This document shows positions 53,865-60,967 of a stretch of DNA of 64,000 bases, piece by piece. The stretch covers positions 2,976,001-3,040,000 of the forward strand of contig NZ_VZPV01000001.1 in assembly GCF_008801405.1 (NCBI RefSeq). Reading direction: 5' to 3'. The DNA is from Ralstonia insidiosa. GTDB taxonomy: Bacteria; Pseudomonadota; Gammaproteobacteria; Burkholderiales; Burkholderiaceae. Position numbers and translations under genes: made by a program. Each line of letters starts with the position of its first letter. The first letter of the stretch is position 1. The notes under the pieces are model-generated. The model saw nothing but the letters and a program-made list of their open reading frames with translations, was not told where the DNA came from and ran no database searches.

Positions 53865-55781
53865 TTACTTCTTTGGCTCGTGCTGTTGCCACGACAGCGT
53901 GAAGAACACCCCACGCGATGCCGTGTTGTACGGATAGATCAACTGGTAGTTCTTGTTCGTCACGTTCTCAAGGCGTGCCGATAGTGCCCAATCCGGCGTG
54001 ATCTGGTAGCGGCCGACCAGGTTCAGCAGGCCATAGCCGCCGAGCGTCTTGGTCGAATCCTGACGGTCGCCCGCCGCATTCCACTCAACACCCGCCGAGA
54101 ACGGCCCGAAGGTCTTGTAGGCCGACACGCTGCCGAAGTGCCGCGCGCGGCGCGACAGCAACTGGTTGGCCGACAAGTCCTGCGGGTTCTGCATGGTAAA
54201 GCTGGCACGCAGGTCCACGCCATAGATCGAACCCCGATACGAGGTCTCCAGCCCGTTCACGCGCGCACGGTTGACGTTGGCCGCCGTGCAGTTGAACGAC
54301 GCATCGCACACCGACGTGATCAGGTTGCTGTAGTCGGTCTCGAACACCGTCACGCGCACCAGGCCGATCGCGCTGCTGTACTCCACGCCGCCTTCCACCG
54401 AGCGGGCCTTCTCAGGCTGCAGGTTGGGGGTGCCGTAGAACGGGTAGTACAGCTCGTTGAATGTCGGTGCACGGAAAGCATTGCTCACGCTCGCCACGGC
54501 CTTCCACTGCGGGTTGAAAGCGAAACCGTAACCAGCGTAGTAGCTGTTGGCACCGCCGAAGTCCGAGTAGCGGTCACGACGCAGGTTCAGCTGCAACTGG
54601 TGCGGACCGAACTTGCCCTCGTAGCCGATGTAGCCGGAATCGACATTGCGCGTGGGCACGTTGTAGGCATCGCTGTCGATGCTCGTCTGCAGATGCTCCA
54701 GGCCCACCTTGAGCAGTTGATCGGGCATGAAGGTCCAATCGTTCTGCCAGCTTGCGGTCTGGTTACGCGTATTGAAACGCGCAGGCACCTGCAGCACGCC
54801 GTTGGTGAAGTTCAGGCTGCGGTCATCGCCCTGCGAAAGCGTGAAACGCGTCTTCCAGTCCTGCGTCACCTTGCCATCCACAAAGGCAGACATCGAGCGC
54901 ACCACGTTGTGTGCGATGTTGATGTCGGTTGGCTTGCCGAAGGCGTTGTCGTAGCTGACATCGCCCCAGGTCTGGAAGTACGTCAGCCCCGCCTGCCAGT
55001 CCGCGGAGAACCGATGTGACAACTGCGCCGACACGCTCTTGTTCGTGTAGTAGTTGTCGTTCGGGTTGGCCTTCGGTGCCTGCAGCGGGTTGATGGTCGA
55101 GAAGCCGTTGGTCTTGAACTCCGACACCGACACCGCAAACGACGTATCACCGTTCTCGCCCAGCGACCCGCTGATGCCCGCCTGCGCACGCTTGGTGTTG
55201 CGCGCGCCGTACTCGATCTCGGCATTGCCCAGCAGGCCATGGCCGCGGCCGTTACGCGTGAAAATCTGCACCACGCCACCAATCGCATCCGAGCCATACA
55301 GCGCAGACACGTTGCCGCGCACGACTTCAATGTGGTCGATCTGGTCGGCCATCAACTGCGAGATCTGCGCACTGCCCGATGTGCCGGAACTCACACGTAC
55401 ACCGTCAATCAGGATCAGCGTCTGGTTGGAGCCAGCGCCGCGCATGAACAGGCTGGCATTGGTGCCAGGGCCGCCGTTCTGGGCGATTTCGATGCCGGCC
55501 TCGCGGCGCAGCAGGCTCACCGCATCCGGCGCTTGCGAGCGCTCAATGTCAGCGCGCGTGATGACCGTGGTATGCGGCAACGCATCCGACAAGGGCTGCT
55601 CGCTGCGCGAAGCAGTCACCACCGTCGGATTCAGTTCGCCCACCGGCGTGCTCGCCATCTGTGTATTGCTTTGTGCCCAGGCCGGTGCAACAGCACCCGC
55701 CATGACCCCCGTCAGCACGCTGGCAAGCGTGCGCTTGGCCGTCCGGGGCATCCGGAGTGGCCGCTTTGTAGTCAAGCTCAT
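53865..55781 (-). CDS. btuB: TonB-dependent vitamin B12 outer-membrane receptor
   Basis: A 638-residue receptor: signal peptide (TLASVLTGVMAGAVAPAWAQ, ending near residue 36), a TonB-box region (NPTVVTASRSEQPLSD), and a plug domain with GGPGTNASLFMRGAGSNQTL and ALYGSDAIGGVVQIFTRNG. A 22-strand barrel ends in aromatic-rich strands (GVFFTLSW). BtuB lets corrinoids cross the outer membrane using TonB energy. A cobalamin riboswitch lies in its leader, so B12 represses it and the transport and assembly genes behind it. No Shine-Dalgarno is visible before the ATG (CTTGTCTTTTCAAC), which is odd for a riboswitch target that might be controlled at translation. Confidence 0.94.
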   Translation of the reverse strand: MSLTTKRPLRMPRTAKRTLASVLTGVMAGAVAPAWAQSNTQMASTPVGELNPTVVTASRSEQPLSDALPHTTVITRADIERSQAPDAVSLLRREAGIEIAQNGGPGTNASLFMRGAGSNQTLILIDGVRVSSGTSGSAQISQLMADQIDHIEVVRGNVSALYGSDAIGGVVQIFTRNGRGHGLLGNAEIEYGARNTKRAQAGISGSLGENGDTSFAVSVSEFKTNGFSTINPLQAPKANPNDNYYTNKSVSAQLSHRFSADWQAGLTYFQTWGDVSYDNAFGKPTDINIAHNVVRSMSAFVDGKVTQDWKTRFTLSQGDDRSLNFTNGVLQVPARFNTRNQTASWQNDWTFMPDQLLKVGLEHLQTSIDSDAYNVPTRNVDSGYIGYEGKFGPHQLQLNLRRDRYSDFGGANSYYAGYGFAFNPQWKAVASVSNAFRAPTFNELYYPFYGTPNLQPEKARSVEGGVEYSSAIGLVRVTVFETDYSNLITSVCDASFNCTAANVNRARVNGLETSYRGSIYGVDLRASFTMQNPQDLSANQLLSRRARHFGSVSAYKTFGPFSAGVEWNAAGDRQDSTKTLGGYGLLNLVGRYQITPDWALSARLENVTNKNYQLIYPYNTASRGVFFTLSWQQHEPKK

Positions 55782-55869
55782 GTTGAAAAGACAAGAAGCG
55801 TCAGCCGGACCCGTTCCCCCGCGGGTCGCTGGCAGCAGGATCTCGATGCGGTTCCCTCACATCGGCTCA

Positions 55870-55990
55870 GAACCGGTCCACGATCCGTAGCGAGCGGTCC
55901 GAGGTTGGCCCGAGAAACGCAGCCGTACGTGGGTACGGCGAGTATCACAGGGCCAAGATCGGGCCGCGCAGTAGGATCGTGGACCGGTTC
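55870..55990. repeat. 121-nt nested palindrome between the riboswitch and btuB
   Basis: GAACCGGTCCACGATCC (55870-55886) is the exact reverse complement of 55974-55990 (17 bp). Nested inside are GCGGTCCGA/TCGGGCCGC (55894-55902, 55959-55967, one G/T), TTGGCCC/GGGCCAA (55905-55911, 55950-55956) and a tight hairpin GCCGTAC-GTGG-GTACGGC (55922-55939). It begins 11 nt after the riboswitch P1 stem. It may be part of the expression platform, or an inserted repeat element. Confidence 0.8.
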
Positions 55991-56001
55991 GCTGAGATCC
56001 A

Positions 56002-56233
56002 CCGTCCTGGCCGGTATCCGGGCTGGCGAAGCGGCCTGTCCGCCTTCCCATTCCCGAAGAAACAGTGGCTGGTTGGACAGACCGCGCGGTGCCCTCCTCT
56101 TCTTGCGAGAGATGGCGGGCACACGCGACGTTCGCTTACCGTTGCGGGGGCAGCGCAGGTTGGCGCATCGCTTGTGGGGCGGCGCTCCCTGCTTCCCGTT
56201 TAACTGCAGATGGTGCTGCGGGCACCAGGACGG
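56002..56233 (-). promoter_or_regulatory. Cobalamin (AdoCbl) riboswitch upstream of btuB
   Basis: On the minus strand the conserved elements appear in order: the P1 5' arm CCGTCCTGG (56233-56225), AAACGGGAAGCAGG, then CGCTGCCCCCGCAACGGTAA within 56133-56158. GCCACTG (56069-56063), GGGAATGGGAAGGC, and the B12 box GCCAGCCCGGATACCGG (56027-56011) follow, with the P1 3' arm CCAGGACGG (56010-56002) complementary over 9 bp. Binding of adenosylcobalamin would shut off btuB and probably the downstream btuC-btuD-cobO-cobT-cobS-cobC run. The remaining 220 nt to btuB hold a large palindrome, a small stem (GACCCG/CGGGTC, 55808-55813 and 55822-55827) and T-rich sequence, candidates for the expression platform. 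56234-56375 holds no gene. Confidence 0.95.
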
Positions 56234-56375
56234 CAGCGAGTTTACCGTCAAATACCCACCATCGCGCCAAAAGACGGGAAAAGACGGGAAAAGCTGTTGT
56301 GCCCTGGCCGCCGCCTGTGGACTTCAGCGCGACTGCGCATCCGTATGGAGGACAGGCGCAATTGACATGATGGGC

Positions 56376-56381
56376 TAAAAT
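56376..56381 (+). promoter_or_regulatory. Candidate -10 element of the zapB-like/zapA pair
   Basis: GGGCTAAAATCCCC, 28 bp upstream of the ATG. It has the same GCTAAAAT context as the candidates before metG and cobU. Confidence 0.42.
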
Positions 56382-56409
56382 CCCCCCACTCGATTCTGAT
56401 TGACAACCG

Positions 56410-56721
56410 ATGCTGAACGAACTCGAACGCCTTGCCGACAAGATTGCGCGCGTGCTGCGTCACGCCGATGCGCTTGCCGCCGAGAACCAGCGCCTGCGCG
56501 CTGAAGTCGAACGGCTTACCGCGGAAGCCGAGGTCTCCAAGACCGAGCGCGACGCCATGGTGGCCGATCGCAGCGTGCTCAATGCCAAGATCGAAGAAGC
56601 GCAACTGCGCATCCAGTCGATTCTCGACAAGCTGCCGACGGCCACCGACGCCCGCCAGCTTGACCTCCTTGGCCAGGCCGCCGGCGAGGATGCCGCCACT
56701 GCCCCGCACTCGGAGACCTAA
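56410..56721 (+). CDS. ZapB-like coiled-coil cell-division protein (TIGR02449-type)
   Basis: The 103-residue product is almost entirely coiled coil (DALAAENQRLRAEVERLTAE, VADRSVLNAKIEEAQLRIQS), followed by a short Ala/Thr-rich tail. It starts MLNELERLADKIARVLRHAD. Short coiled-coil proteins of this type lie just upstream of zapA in many beta- and gammaproteobacteria and are related to or functionally like ZapB, which links FtsZ-bound ZapA to the chromosome terminus. The two-base gap to zapA supports joint action. There is no clear Shine-Dalgarno. Confidence 0.8.
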   Translation: MLNELERLADKIARVLRHADALAAENQRLRAEVERLTAEAEVSKTERDAMVADRSVLNAKIEEAQLRIQSILDKLPTATDARQLDLLGQAAGEDAATAPHSET

Positions 56722-56723
56722 GC

Positions 56724-57041
56724 ATGAGCAGCAAGCAAATTGAAGTGAACATTGCGGGCCAAGCCTACAAGTTTGCCGTTTCTCCCGACAACGAAGCCGC
56801 ACTGCGTGAAGCCGCCGCCATGGTCGACAACCAGATGACGCGCATCAAGAACGGCTCGAGCACCAAGGGCATCGAGCGCGTTGCCGTCATGGCCGCCATC
56901 AGCATCGCGTCGGATTTGCTGTCGATGCAGCGCCAGGCCGCCTCCGATTCCGCCCTGCCGATCGACACCATTCGCGCCAAGCTGGCCGACCTGAACGCCC
57001 GCGCAGACGAGGCCCTGCGCCAGTATGGCGAGGTCATTTGA
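56724..57041 (+). CDS. zapA: Cell division protein ZapA
   Basis: A 105-residue protein that bundles FtsZ filaments at the division site. The N-terminal beta part is KQIEVNIAGQAYKFAVSPDN (residues 4-23), followed by EAALREAAAMVDNQMTRIKN and a C-terminal coiled coil in which ZapA tetramerises. The length is typical. It follows the ZapB-like gene by two bases. Downstream come a stem-loop, a promoter and 6S RNA, the conserved arrangement of ssrS behind zapA. Confidence 0.95.
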   Translation: MSSKQIEVNIAGQAYKFAVSPDNEAALREAAAMVDNQMTRIKNGSSTKGIERVAVMAAISIASDLLSMQRQAASDSALPIDTIRAKLADLNARADEALRQYGEVI

Positions 57042-57081
57042 CTCAATACAAAACGTGTTTGTAACCGGATCGCATCCGGGC

Positions 57082-57110
57082 TTGGGTTCGGATGCGAACG
57101 GGTGTATAGT
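57082..57110 (+). promoter_or_regulatory. Promoter between zapA and 6S RNA, with -35 inside an inverted repeat
   Basis: TTGGGT (57082-57087), a 17-bp spacer and TATAGT (57105-57110) form a plausible sigma-70 promoter; the transcript would start near 57117. The -35 hexamer lies in the 10-nt centre of a perfect 9-bp inverted repeat, TCGCATCCG (57070-57078) and CGGATGCGA (57089-57097). That repeat could be an operator or the end of the zapA transcript. It probably drives a precursor that includes 6S RNA. Confidence 0.55.
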
Positions 57111-57206
57111 GTCACCCAATGGCTGCCGGCAGTCTCCCGCAAACCCTTACACCATAAGGCTTTAGCGACTACAGACTCACAAGCCGGTTGCTCGCGATGA
57201 ATCTCT

Positions 57207-57260
57207 CAGACGCATCGCCATGTCGTCAAAAACATGCACCACACCGTGGTGATGCGTCTG
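57207..57260. repeat. 14-bp inverted repeat just upstream of 6S RNA
   Basis: CAGACGCATCGCCA (57207-57220) is complementary to TGGTGATGCGTCTG (57247-57260) with one G/T. A third copy, CAGACGCATCACA, lies at 58156-58168 in front of the SIMPL-domain gene. In a precursor RNA it would form a strong hairpin ending four bases before the expected 6S 5' end, possibly a processing signal. Confidence 0.6.
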
Positions 57261-57263
57261 ACA

Positions 57264-57482
57264 GTTTCCCTGCCTGGTTCGCCATGGCCATTAATTCCTT
57301 GAACCGATAAGCATTTGCTTGGTGCGGGATATGCCGTGTGGGCGAGCGCGTCTTCCAGCGCATAGCGTGCGACGCAAGTCGTGTGCTCCCTGTGCCGGTG
57401 ATGTACCCAAAATGCGGCTTCCGCTGCCACTCTGAACCTCACTTGGGTTCAGGATGCGGGTCTAGCGGCCAAGGTGGGGACC
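57264..57482 (+). ncRNA. ssrS: 6S RNA
   Basis: 6S RNA imitates an open promoter and binds sigma-70 RNA polymerase in stationary phase. The 5' side GTTTCCCTGCCTGGTTCGCC and CCTTGAACCGATA align in order with the 5' strand of known 6S RNAs. The 3' side has the diagnostic TCTGAACC-N6-GGGTTCAGG hairpin (within 57431-57453), ATGCGGGTCTAGCGGCC, and GGTGGGGAC, which pairs with the 5' end. The position between zapA and the next gene is the conserved one. Ends are estimated to within about 5 nt; about 219 nt is longer than the Escherichia coli RNA (184 nt). A terminator follows directly. Confidence 0.85.
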
Positions 57483-57486
57483 CAAC

Positions 57487-57522
57487 AAAGGCGGTAGTGC
57501 ACATGTGCGCTACCGCCTTTTT
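57487..57522 (+). terminator. Intrinsic terminator of 6S RNA
   Basis: AAAGGCGGTAG and CTACCGCCTTT form an 11-bp stem around TGCACATGTGCG, followed by TT and CTTTG. Confidence 0.92.
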
Positions 57523-57624
57523 CTTTGCGCGTTTCCTTTGTGCATTCGGTGGTGCATCGCCAATAGCAAGGCCATGGCGCTATTGCTATGCTGCGCACAC
57601 CGTCACTTCCGTACGCCCAACCCG

Positions 57625-58095
57625 ATGGCCGCCCAATACTGGTTGATGAAGTCCGAGCCCGACGAGGCCAGCATCGACACACTGCACACCGAGGGCACCC
57701 TGCCCTGGACTGGCGTACGCAATTATCAGGCGCGCAACTTCATGCGCGACCGCATGCGCATCGGCGATGGCGTGCTGTTCTACCATTCGTCCTGCCCGCA
57801 GCCGGGTATCGCTGGGCTGGCGGAGGTCTGTTCGACCAGCTACCCCGATCCCACGCAGTTCGACGCCAAAAGCCACTACCACGATCCCGCCTCCAAACCC
57901 GAGGCACCGCGCTGGATGCTGGTTGACGTGAAGTTCGTGCGCAAATGTGCGCTCATTGATCTACCCACGCTGCGCGCACAAGAGCAACTCGCCGACATGA
58001 CCGTACTCCAGCGCGGCAATCGCCTGTCGATCACGCCGGTCACGCCCGCACAATGGCGCTACATCACCACCAAATTGATGCGTGATCCTGAGTAA
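57625..58095 (+). CDS. EVE-domain protein
   Basis: The 156-residue product is almost only an EVE domain (PUA-like fold): AAQYWLMKSEPDEASIDTL at the start, WTGVRNYQARNFMRDRMRIG (about residues 31-50), VLFYHSSCPQPGIAGLAEV and a C-terminal LSITPVTPAQWRYI. EVE domains bind modified bases in RNA or DNA, and the human homologue THYN1 is of this type. The cellular substrate is unknown. The ATG at 57625 gives the conserved start; upstream in-frame ATGs overlap the 6S terminator. It sits where fau (ygfA) follows ssrS in enterobacteria. No strong Shine-Dalgarno. Confidence 0.9.
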   Translation: MAAQYWLMKSEPDEASIDTLHTEGTLPWTGVRNYQARNFMRDRMRIGDGVLFYHSSCPQPGIAGLAEVCSTSYPDPTQFDAKSHYHDPASKPEAPRWMLVDVKFVRKCALIDLPTLRAQEQLADMTVLQRGNRLSITPVTPAQWRYITTKLMRDPE

Positions 58096-58189
58096 ATGGC
58101 ACGCAACGGTTGGGAATTGTTACAAACGTGATGAACGATGCGCGTTGTAGCCGGTCAGACGCATCACATTGCTTTTTTGGGAGAACACA

Positions 58190-58903
58190 ATGAAATCTGT
58201 CCTGGCCGCAACCATTCTGGGGACCGCAATGATGACGACTGCTTTCGCACAAGCCGCACCTGAGACGAATTATTCGGGCGCGCATTCAGGCGTACTGTCG
58301 CTGGATGCACAGGCCGTGACCGAAGTGCCGACCGACACCGTCACCCTCACGCTGGGTGCCGAACAGGAAGGCGCGGACCCGGGTGCAATCTCCACGGCAC
58401 TCTCGCGCAAGGCCGACGAGGTGATCGCCCAGGCCAAGCGGACGTCCGGCGTGCAGGCAGAAACCGGCGGCTTCAACATCTACCCGAATACCAATCGTGA
58501 CGGCAAAATCAGCACCTGGCGCGGCCATGCCGAAGTGCGCATCACGTCGAAGGACTTTGCTGCAGCCTCCAAACTGGCCGGTCAACTGGCCAACCAGATG
58601 CAGGTGCAGAACGTGAACTTCACGCTCTCGCGCGAGGCGCGCACGGCGGCTGAGACCAAGCTGATCGACCAAGCCGTTGCCTCATTCCGCGACAAGGCAT
58701 TGGCAACCACCAAGCTGTTTGGCTACACGAGCTACACGATCCGCGACGTGCACGTGAGCGAAGGCAGCAACAACCCGGGCCCGCGTCCGATGATGCGCAT
58801 GGCGGCCGCACCGGCTTCGTTCGATTCGGCACCGGTGCCCATCGAGGGCGGCAAGGCGCAAGTGACGGTGACCGTCTCCGGCGCCGTGCAGATGCTGAAG
58901 TAA
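58190..58903 (+). CDS. Secreted SIMPL-domain (DUF541) protein
   Basis: A 237-residue protein with a signal peptide (VLAATILGTAMMTTAFAQA, residues 4-22) and one SIMPL/DUF541 domain. GVLSLDAQAVTEVPTDTVTL at its start, SGVQAETGGFNIYPNTNRDG in the middle and a C-terminal EGGKAQVTVTVSGAVQM are typical. Bacterial members, such as BP26 of Brucella and YggE of Escherichia coli, are periplasmic and linked to oxidative stress or channel assembly, but the molecular role is not settled. GGGAGAA precedes the ATG. A copy of the CAGACGCATC repeat lies 22 bp upstream. Confidence 0.9.
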   Translation: MKSVLAATILGTAMMTTAFAQAAPETNYSGAHSGVLSLDAQAVTEVPTDTVTLTLGAEQEGADPGAISTALSRKADEVIAQAKRTSGVQAETGGFNIYPNTNRDGKISTWRGHAEVRITSKDFAAASKLAGQLANQMQVQNVNFTLSREARTAAETKLIDQAVASFRDKALATTKLFGYTSYTIRDVHVSEGSNNPGPRPMMRMAAAPASFDSAPVPIEGGKAQVTVTVSGAVQMLK

Positions 58904-58923
58904 CACATCCGCCAGCCATGAAA

Positions 58924-58950
58924 AAAGCCACCGCTTGCGGTGGCTTTGTC
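58924..58950. terminator. Bidirectional terminator, SIMPL gene / lgt
   Basis: AAAGCCACCGC and GCGGTGGCTTT flank a TT centre. The minus strand continues with a six-T run (lgt side) and the plus strand with TTGTCTTTG. Confidence 0.9.
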
Positions 58951-58967
58951 TTTGCGCCGATGTGGCC

Positions 58968-59882
58968 TCAGGCGTGTGCCTGGGTTTTCGCGCCGTTGCT
59001 GCCGGCGCGGTCATTACGTCGATACGCCCACGCCAGCATCGCAATCCCTGCCAGGATCATCGGCAGCGACAGCCATTGCCCCATCGACAGGTTCGCCGCC
59101 AGCAGGCCGAGGAAGTTGTCCGGCTCACGCGCAAACTCGGCGAGGAAGCGGAACACGCCATAGCCGAGCAGGAAGGCGCCCGACACCGCGCCCATCGGCC
59201 GCGGCTTGCGCGCGTACAGCCACAGCAGGATGAAGAACAGCACGCCCTCGCCCGCGAACTGGTAGAGCTGCGACGGATGACGCGGCAGCATGTGGTACTG
59301 GTCGAATACGGCCTGCACGCCGCTGGTGAGCGCCTGTTGTGCGTGCGAGAGCAACCACTCACGGTCTTCACCCTGCGCCTGCGGGAACATCATCGCCCAC
59401 GGCAGATTGGGCGAGGCCACACGGCCCCACAGTTCACCGTTGATGAAGTTGCCCAAGCGCCCCGCAGCGAGTCCGCACGGCACCATCGGCGCGATGAAAT
59501 CGGTCACCTGCATCCACGAGCGGCCGCGCATGCGGGCATACACCATCATCGCCACGACCACGCCCAGGAACCCTCCGTGGAAGGCCATGCCGCCCTCCCA
59601 CACCTTGAAGATGTCGAGCGGGTGGGCGAAGTACCAGTCGGCCTTGTAGAACAGCACGTAGCCCAGACGCCCGCCCAGGATCACGCCCAGCACGCCGTAG
59701 AACAGCATGTCGTCGAGGTCGCGGCCGCTCCAGCCCTCGGCGGCGATGTGTGGCTGGCGCGTACGCAGCCGGCCGAACCACAGGAACATGATGAACGCCG
59801 CCAGATACATCAGGCCGTACCAGCGGATGGCGAGCGGCCCCAGATGCAGGGCGACGGGATCGAATTGCGGATGGATGAGCAT
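58968..59882 (-). CDS. lgt: Prolipoprotein diacylglyceryl transferase
   Basis: A 304-residue inner-membrane enzyme, with seven hydrophobic segments, that attaches diacylglycerol to the lipobox cysteine of all lipoproteins, including those encoded in this window. It starts MLIHPQFDPVALHLGPLAIR. The Lgt signature CGLAAGRLGNFINGELWGR (about residues 136-154) has the essential Arg and Asn. FHGGFLGVVVAMMVYARMRG and RHPSQLYQFAGEGVLFFILL are conserved. It converges on the SIMPL gene and follows the LysR gene by 12 bp on the same strand. Confidence 0.97.
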   Translation of the reverse strand: MLIHPQFDPVALHLGPLAIRWYGLMYLAAFIMFLWFGRLRTRQPHIAAEGWSGRDLDDMLFYGVLGVILGGRLGYVLFYKADWYFAHPLDIFKVWEGGMAFHGGFLGVVVAMMVYARMRGRSWMQVTDFIAPMVPCGLAAGRLGNFINGELWGRVASPNLPWAMMFPQAQGEDREWLLSHAQQALTSGVQAVFDQYHMLPRHPSQLYQFAGEGVLFFILLWLYARKPRPMGAVSGAFLLGYGVFRFLAEFAREPDNFLGLLAANLSMGQWLSLPMILAGIAMLAWAYRRNDRAGSNGAKTQAHA

Positions 59883-59894
59883 GAATCCTGGGGT

Positions 59895-60839
59895 TCAGGT
59901 TGAGTTGTCTTTGTGCAGCTTGGCGACGGCCTCGGCGCTGGCCACGAACCACGGCAGCACCGGCGAGGCTGCATCGCGCCGCCATACCAACCCGGTTTCG
60001 ATGAACGGGCTGGGCGCGGCGAGTTCGAGATAGACCACGCCAGTCCGCTGCAGGTTGCATAGCGATGCGGGCACCAGCGCGACGCCCATCTCGGCAGAGA
60101 CGAGGCTGACGATGGTCTGCATCTGGATGGCTTCCTGGCCGATGCGCGTGGCGGCCCCAGTTTCTCCAGGCCGGCCACCGTGCGCGGCATGATAGCCGGT
60201 AATGATGTCATACAGCGCAGGCGCAGACCGCCGCGGGAAGATGATGAGCGGCTCGGCTGCTGCATCGGCCAGCGCAAAGGGCTGGCCGGGCGCGACACCC
60301 CACTTTTCTGCACGCGATGTGGGCACCGCCAGCACCAAGCGCTCCCGCACCAAGGGGCGATACTCCAGCTCGCCGGGGACCGAGCCTGCGTGATGCGCAA
60401 TCACTATGCCCGCATCCACCTCGTCGGCCAGAAGCGCTTCGATCTGCACATCGCTGGTGGCTTCACGCAACTGGAACTGCACATCTGGGCGTGCGTCACG
60501 GAAGTGCCGCAGCACGGCAGGCAGGATGCCGTAGTCGGCCGTACTGACGAAAGACAGCGACAGCGAACCCACCTCCCCGCGCGCAAGCCTCTGCGCCAGC
60601 GCGGGGAGTGCGCCCGCCTCGGCCAGCACGCGTCGCACCTCGACCAGCCAGCGCGCGCCTACCGGCGTGAGCGCCACCGAGCGCTGCGTGCGGTGGAACA
60701 GCGTGACGCCCAGTTCCTCCTCCAGCGCACGGATCTGCTGCGACAGCGGCGGCTGCGTCATCGACAGACGCTCGGCTGCGCGGCCGAAATGCAGCTCCTC
60801 GGCAACCGTCACGAAATAACGAAGTTGGCGCAAATCCAT
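59895..60839 (-). CDS. LysR-family regulator divergent from ilvD
   Basis: A 314-residue regulator: HTH MDLRQLRYFVTVAEELHFGR with ERLSMTQPPLSQQIRALEEE (about residues 23-42), then an effector-binding domain (GSLSLSFVSTADYGILPAVL). The divergent position to ilvD, with an AT-rich 128-bp region containing two CTCAATAA repeats, suggests control of ilvD and of itself, as in many branched-chain amino acid regulators. The effector is unknown. It could instead control an unlinked gene. lgt follows 12 bp downstream, so lgt may be partly read from this promoter. Confidence 0.88.
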   Translation of the reverse strand: MDLRQLRYFVTVAEELHFGRAAERLSMTQPPLSQQIRALEEELGVTLFHRTQRSVALTPVGARWLVEVRRVLAEAGALPALAQRLARGEVGSLSLSFVSTADYGILPAVLRHFRDARPDVQFQLREATSDVQIEALLADEVDAGIVIAHHAGSVPGELEYRPLVRERLVLAVPTSRAEKWGVAPGQPFALADAAAEPLIIFPRRSAPALYDIITGYHAAHGGRPGETGAATRIGQEAIQMQTIVSLVSAEMGVALVPASLCNLQRTGVVYLELAAPSPFIETGLVWRRDAASPVLPWFVASAEAVAKLHKDNST

Positions 60840-60863
60840 ATCGTCGATTGATAGTTTTTTCGA

Positions 60864-60893
60864 CTCAATAACCGCTCAATAATATATTTGACG
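60864..60893. promoter_or_regulatory. Control region between the LysR gene and ilvD
   Basis: CTCAATAA occurs at 60864-60871 and again 11 bp later at 60875-60882, one helical turn apart, in an AT-rich tract. TTGACG (60888-60893) is a fair -35 for ilvD, but the -10 at 17 bp (CATGCT) is poor, which suits an activator-dependent promoter. LysR binding here is inferred from position. Confidence 0.45.
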
Positions 60894-60967
60894 CGCCTTT
60901 TGTCCAAGCGCATGCTGGGCGCCACGCTGTTTCCTATAACGACATTCCCGCCCCCACGGAGACTCCC

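Noticed and set aside
55239..56378. A 379-codon plus-strand frame across the btuB start and the riboswitch
   Set aside because: It runs antisense through btuB and the folded riboswitch, has no ribosome site and no recognisable protein features.
56362..56381. TTGACA (56362-56367) as -35 of the zapB-like gene
   Set aside because: Only 8 bp separate it from TAAAAT, too short for a sigma-70 promoter.
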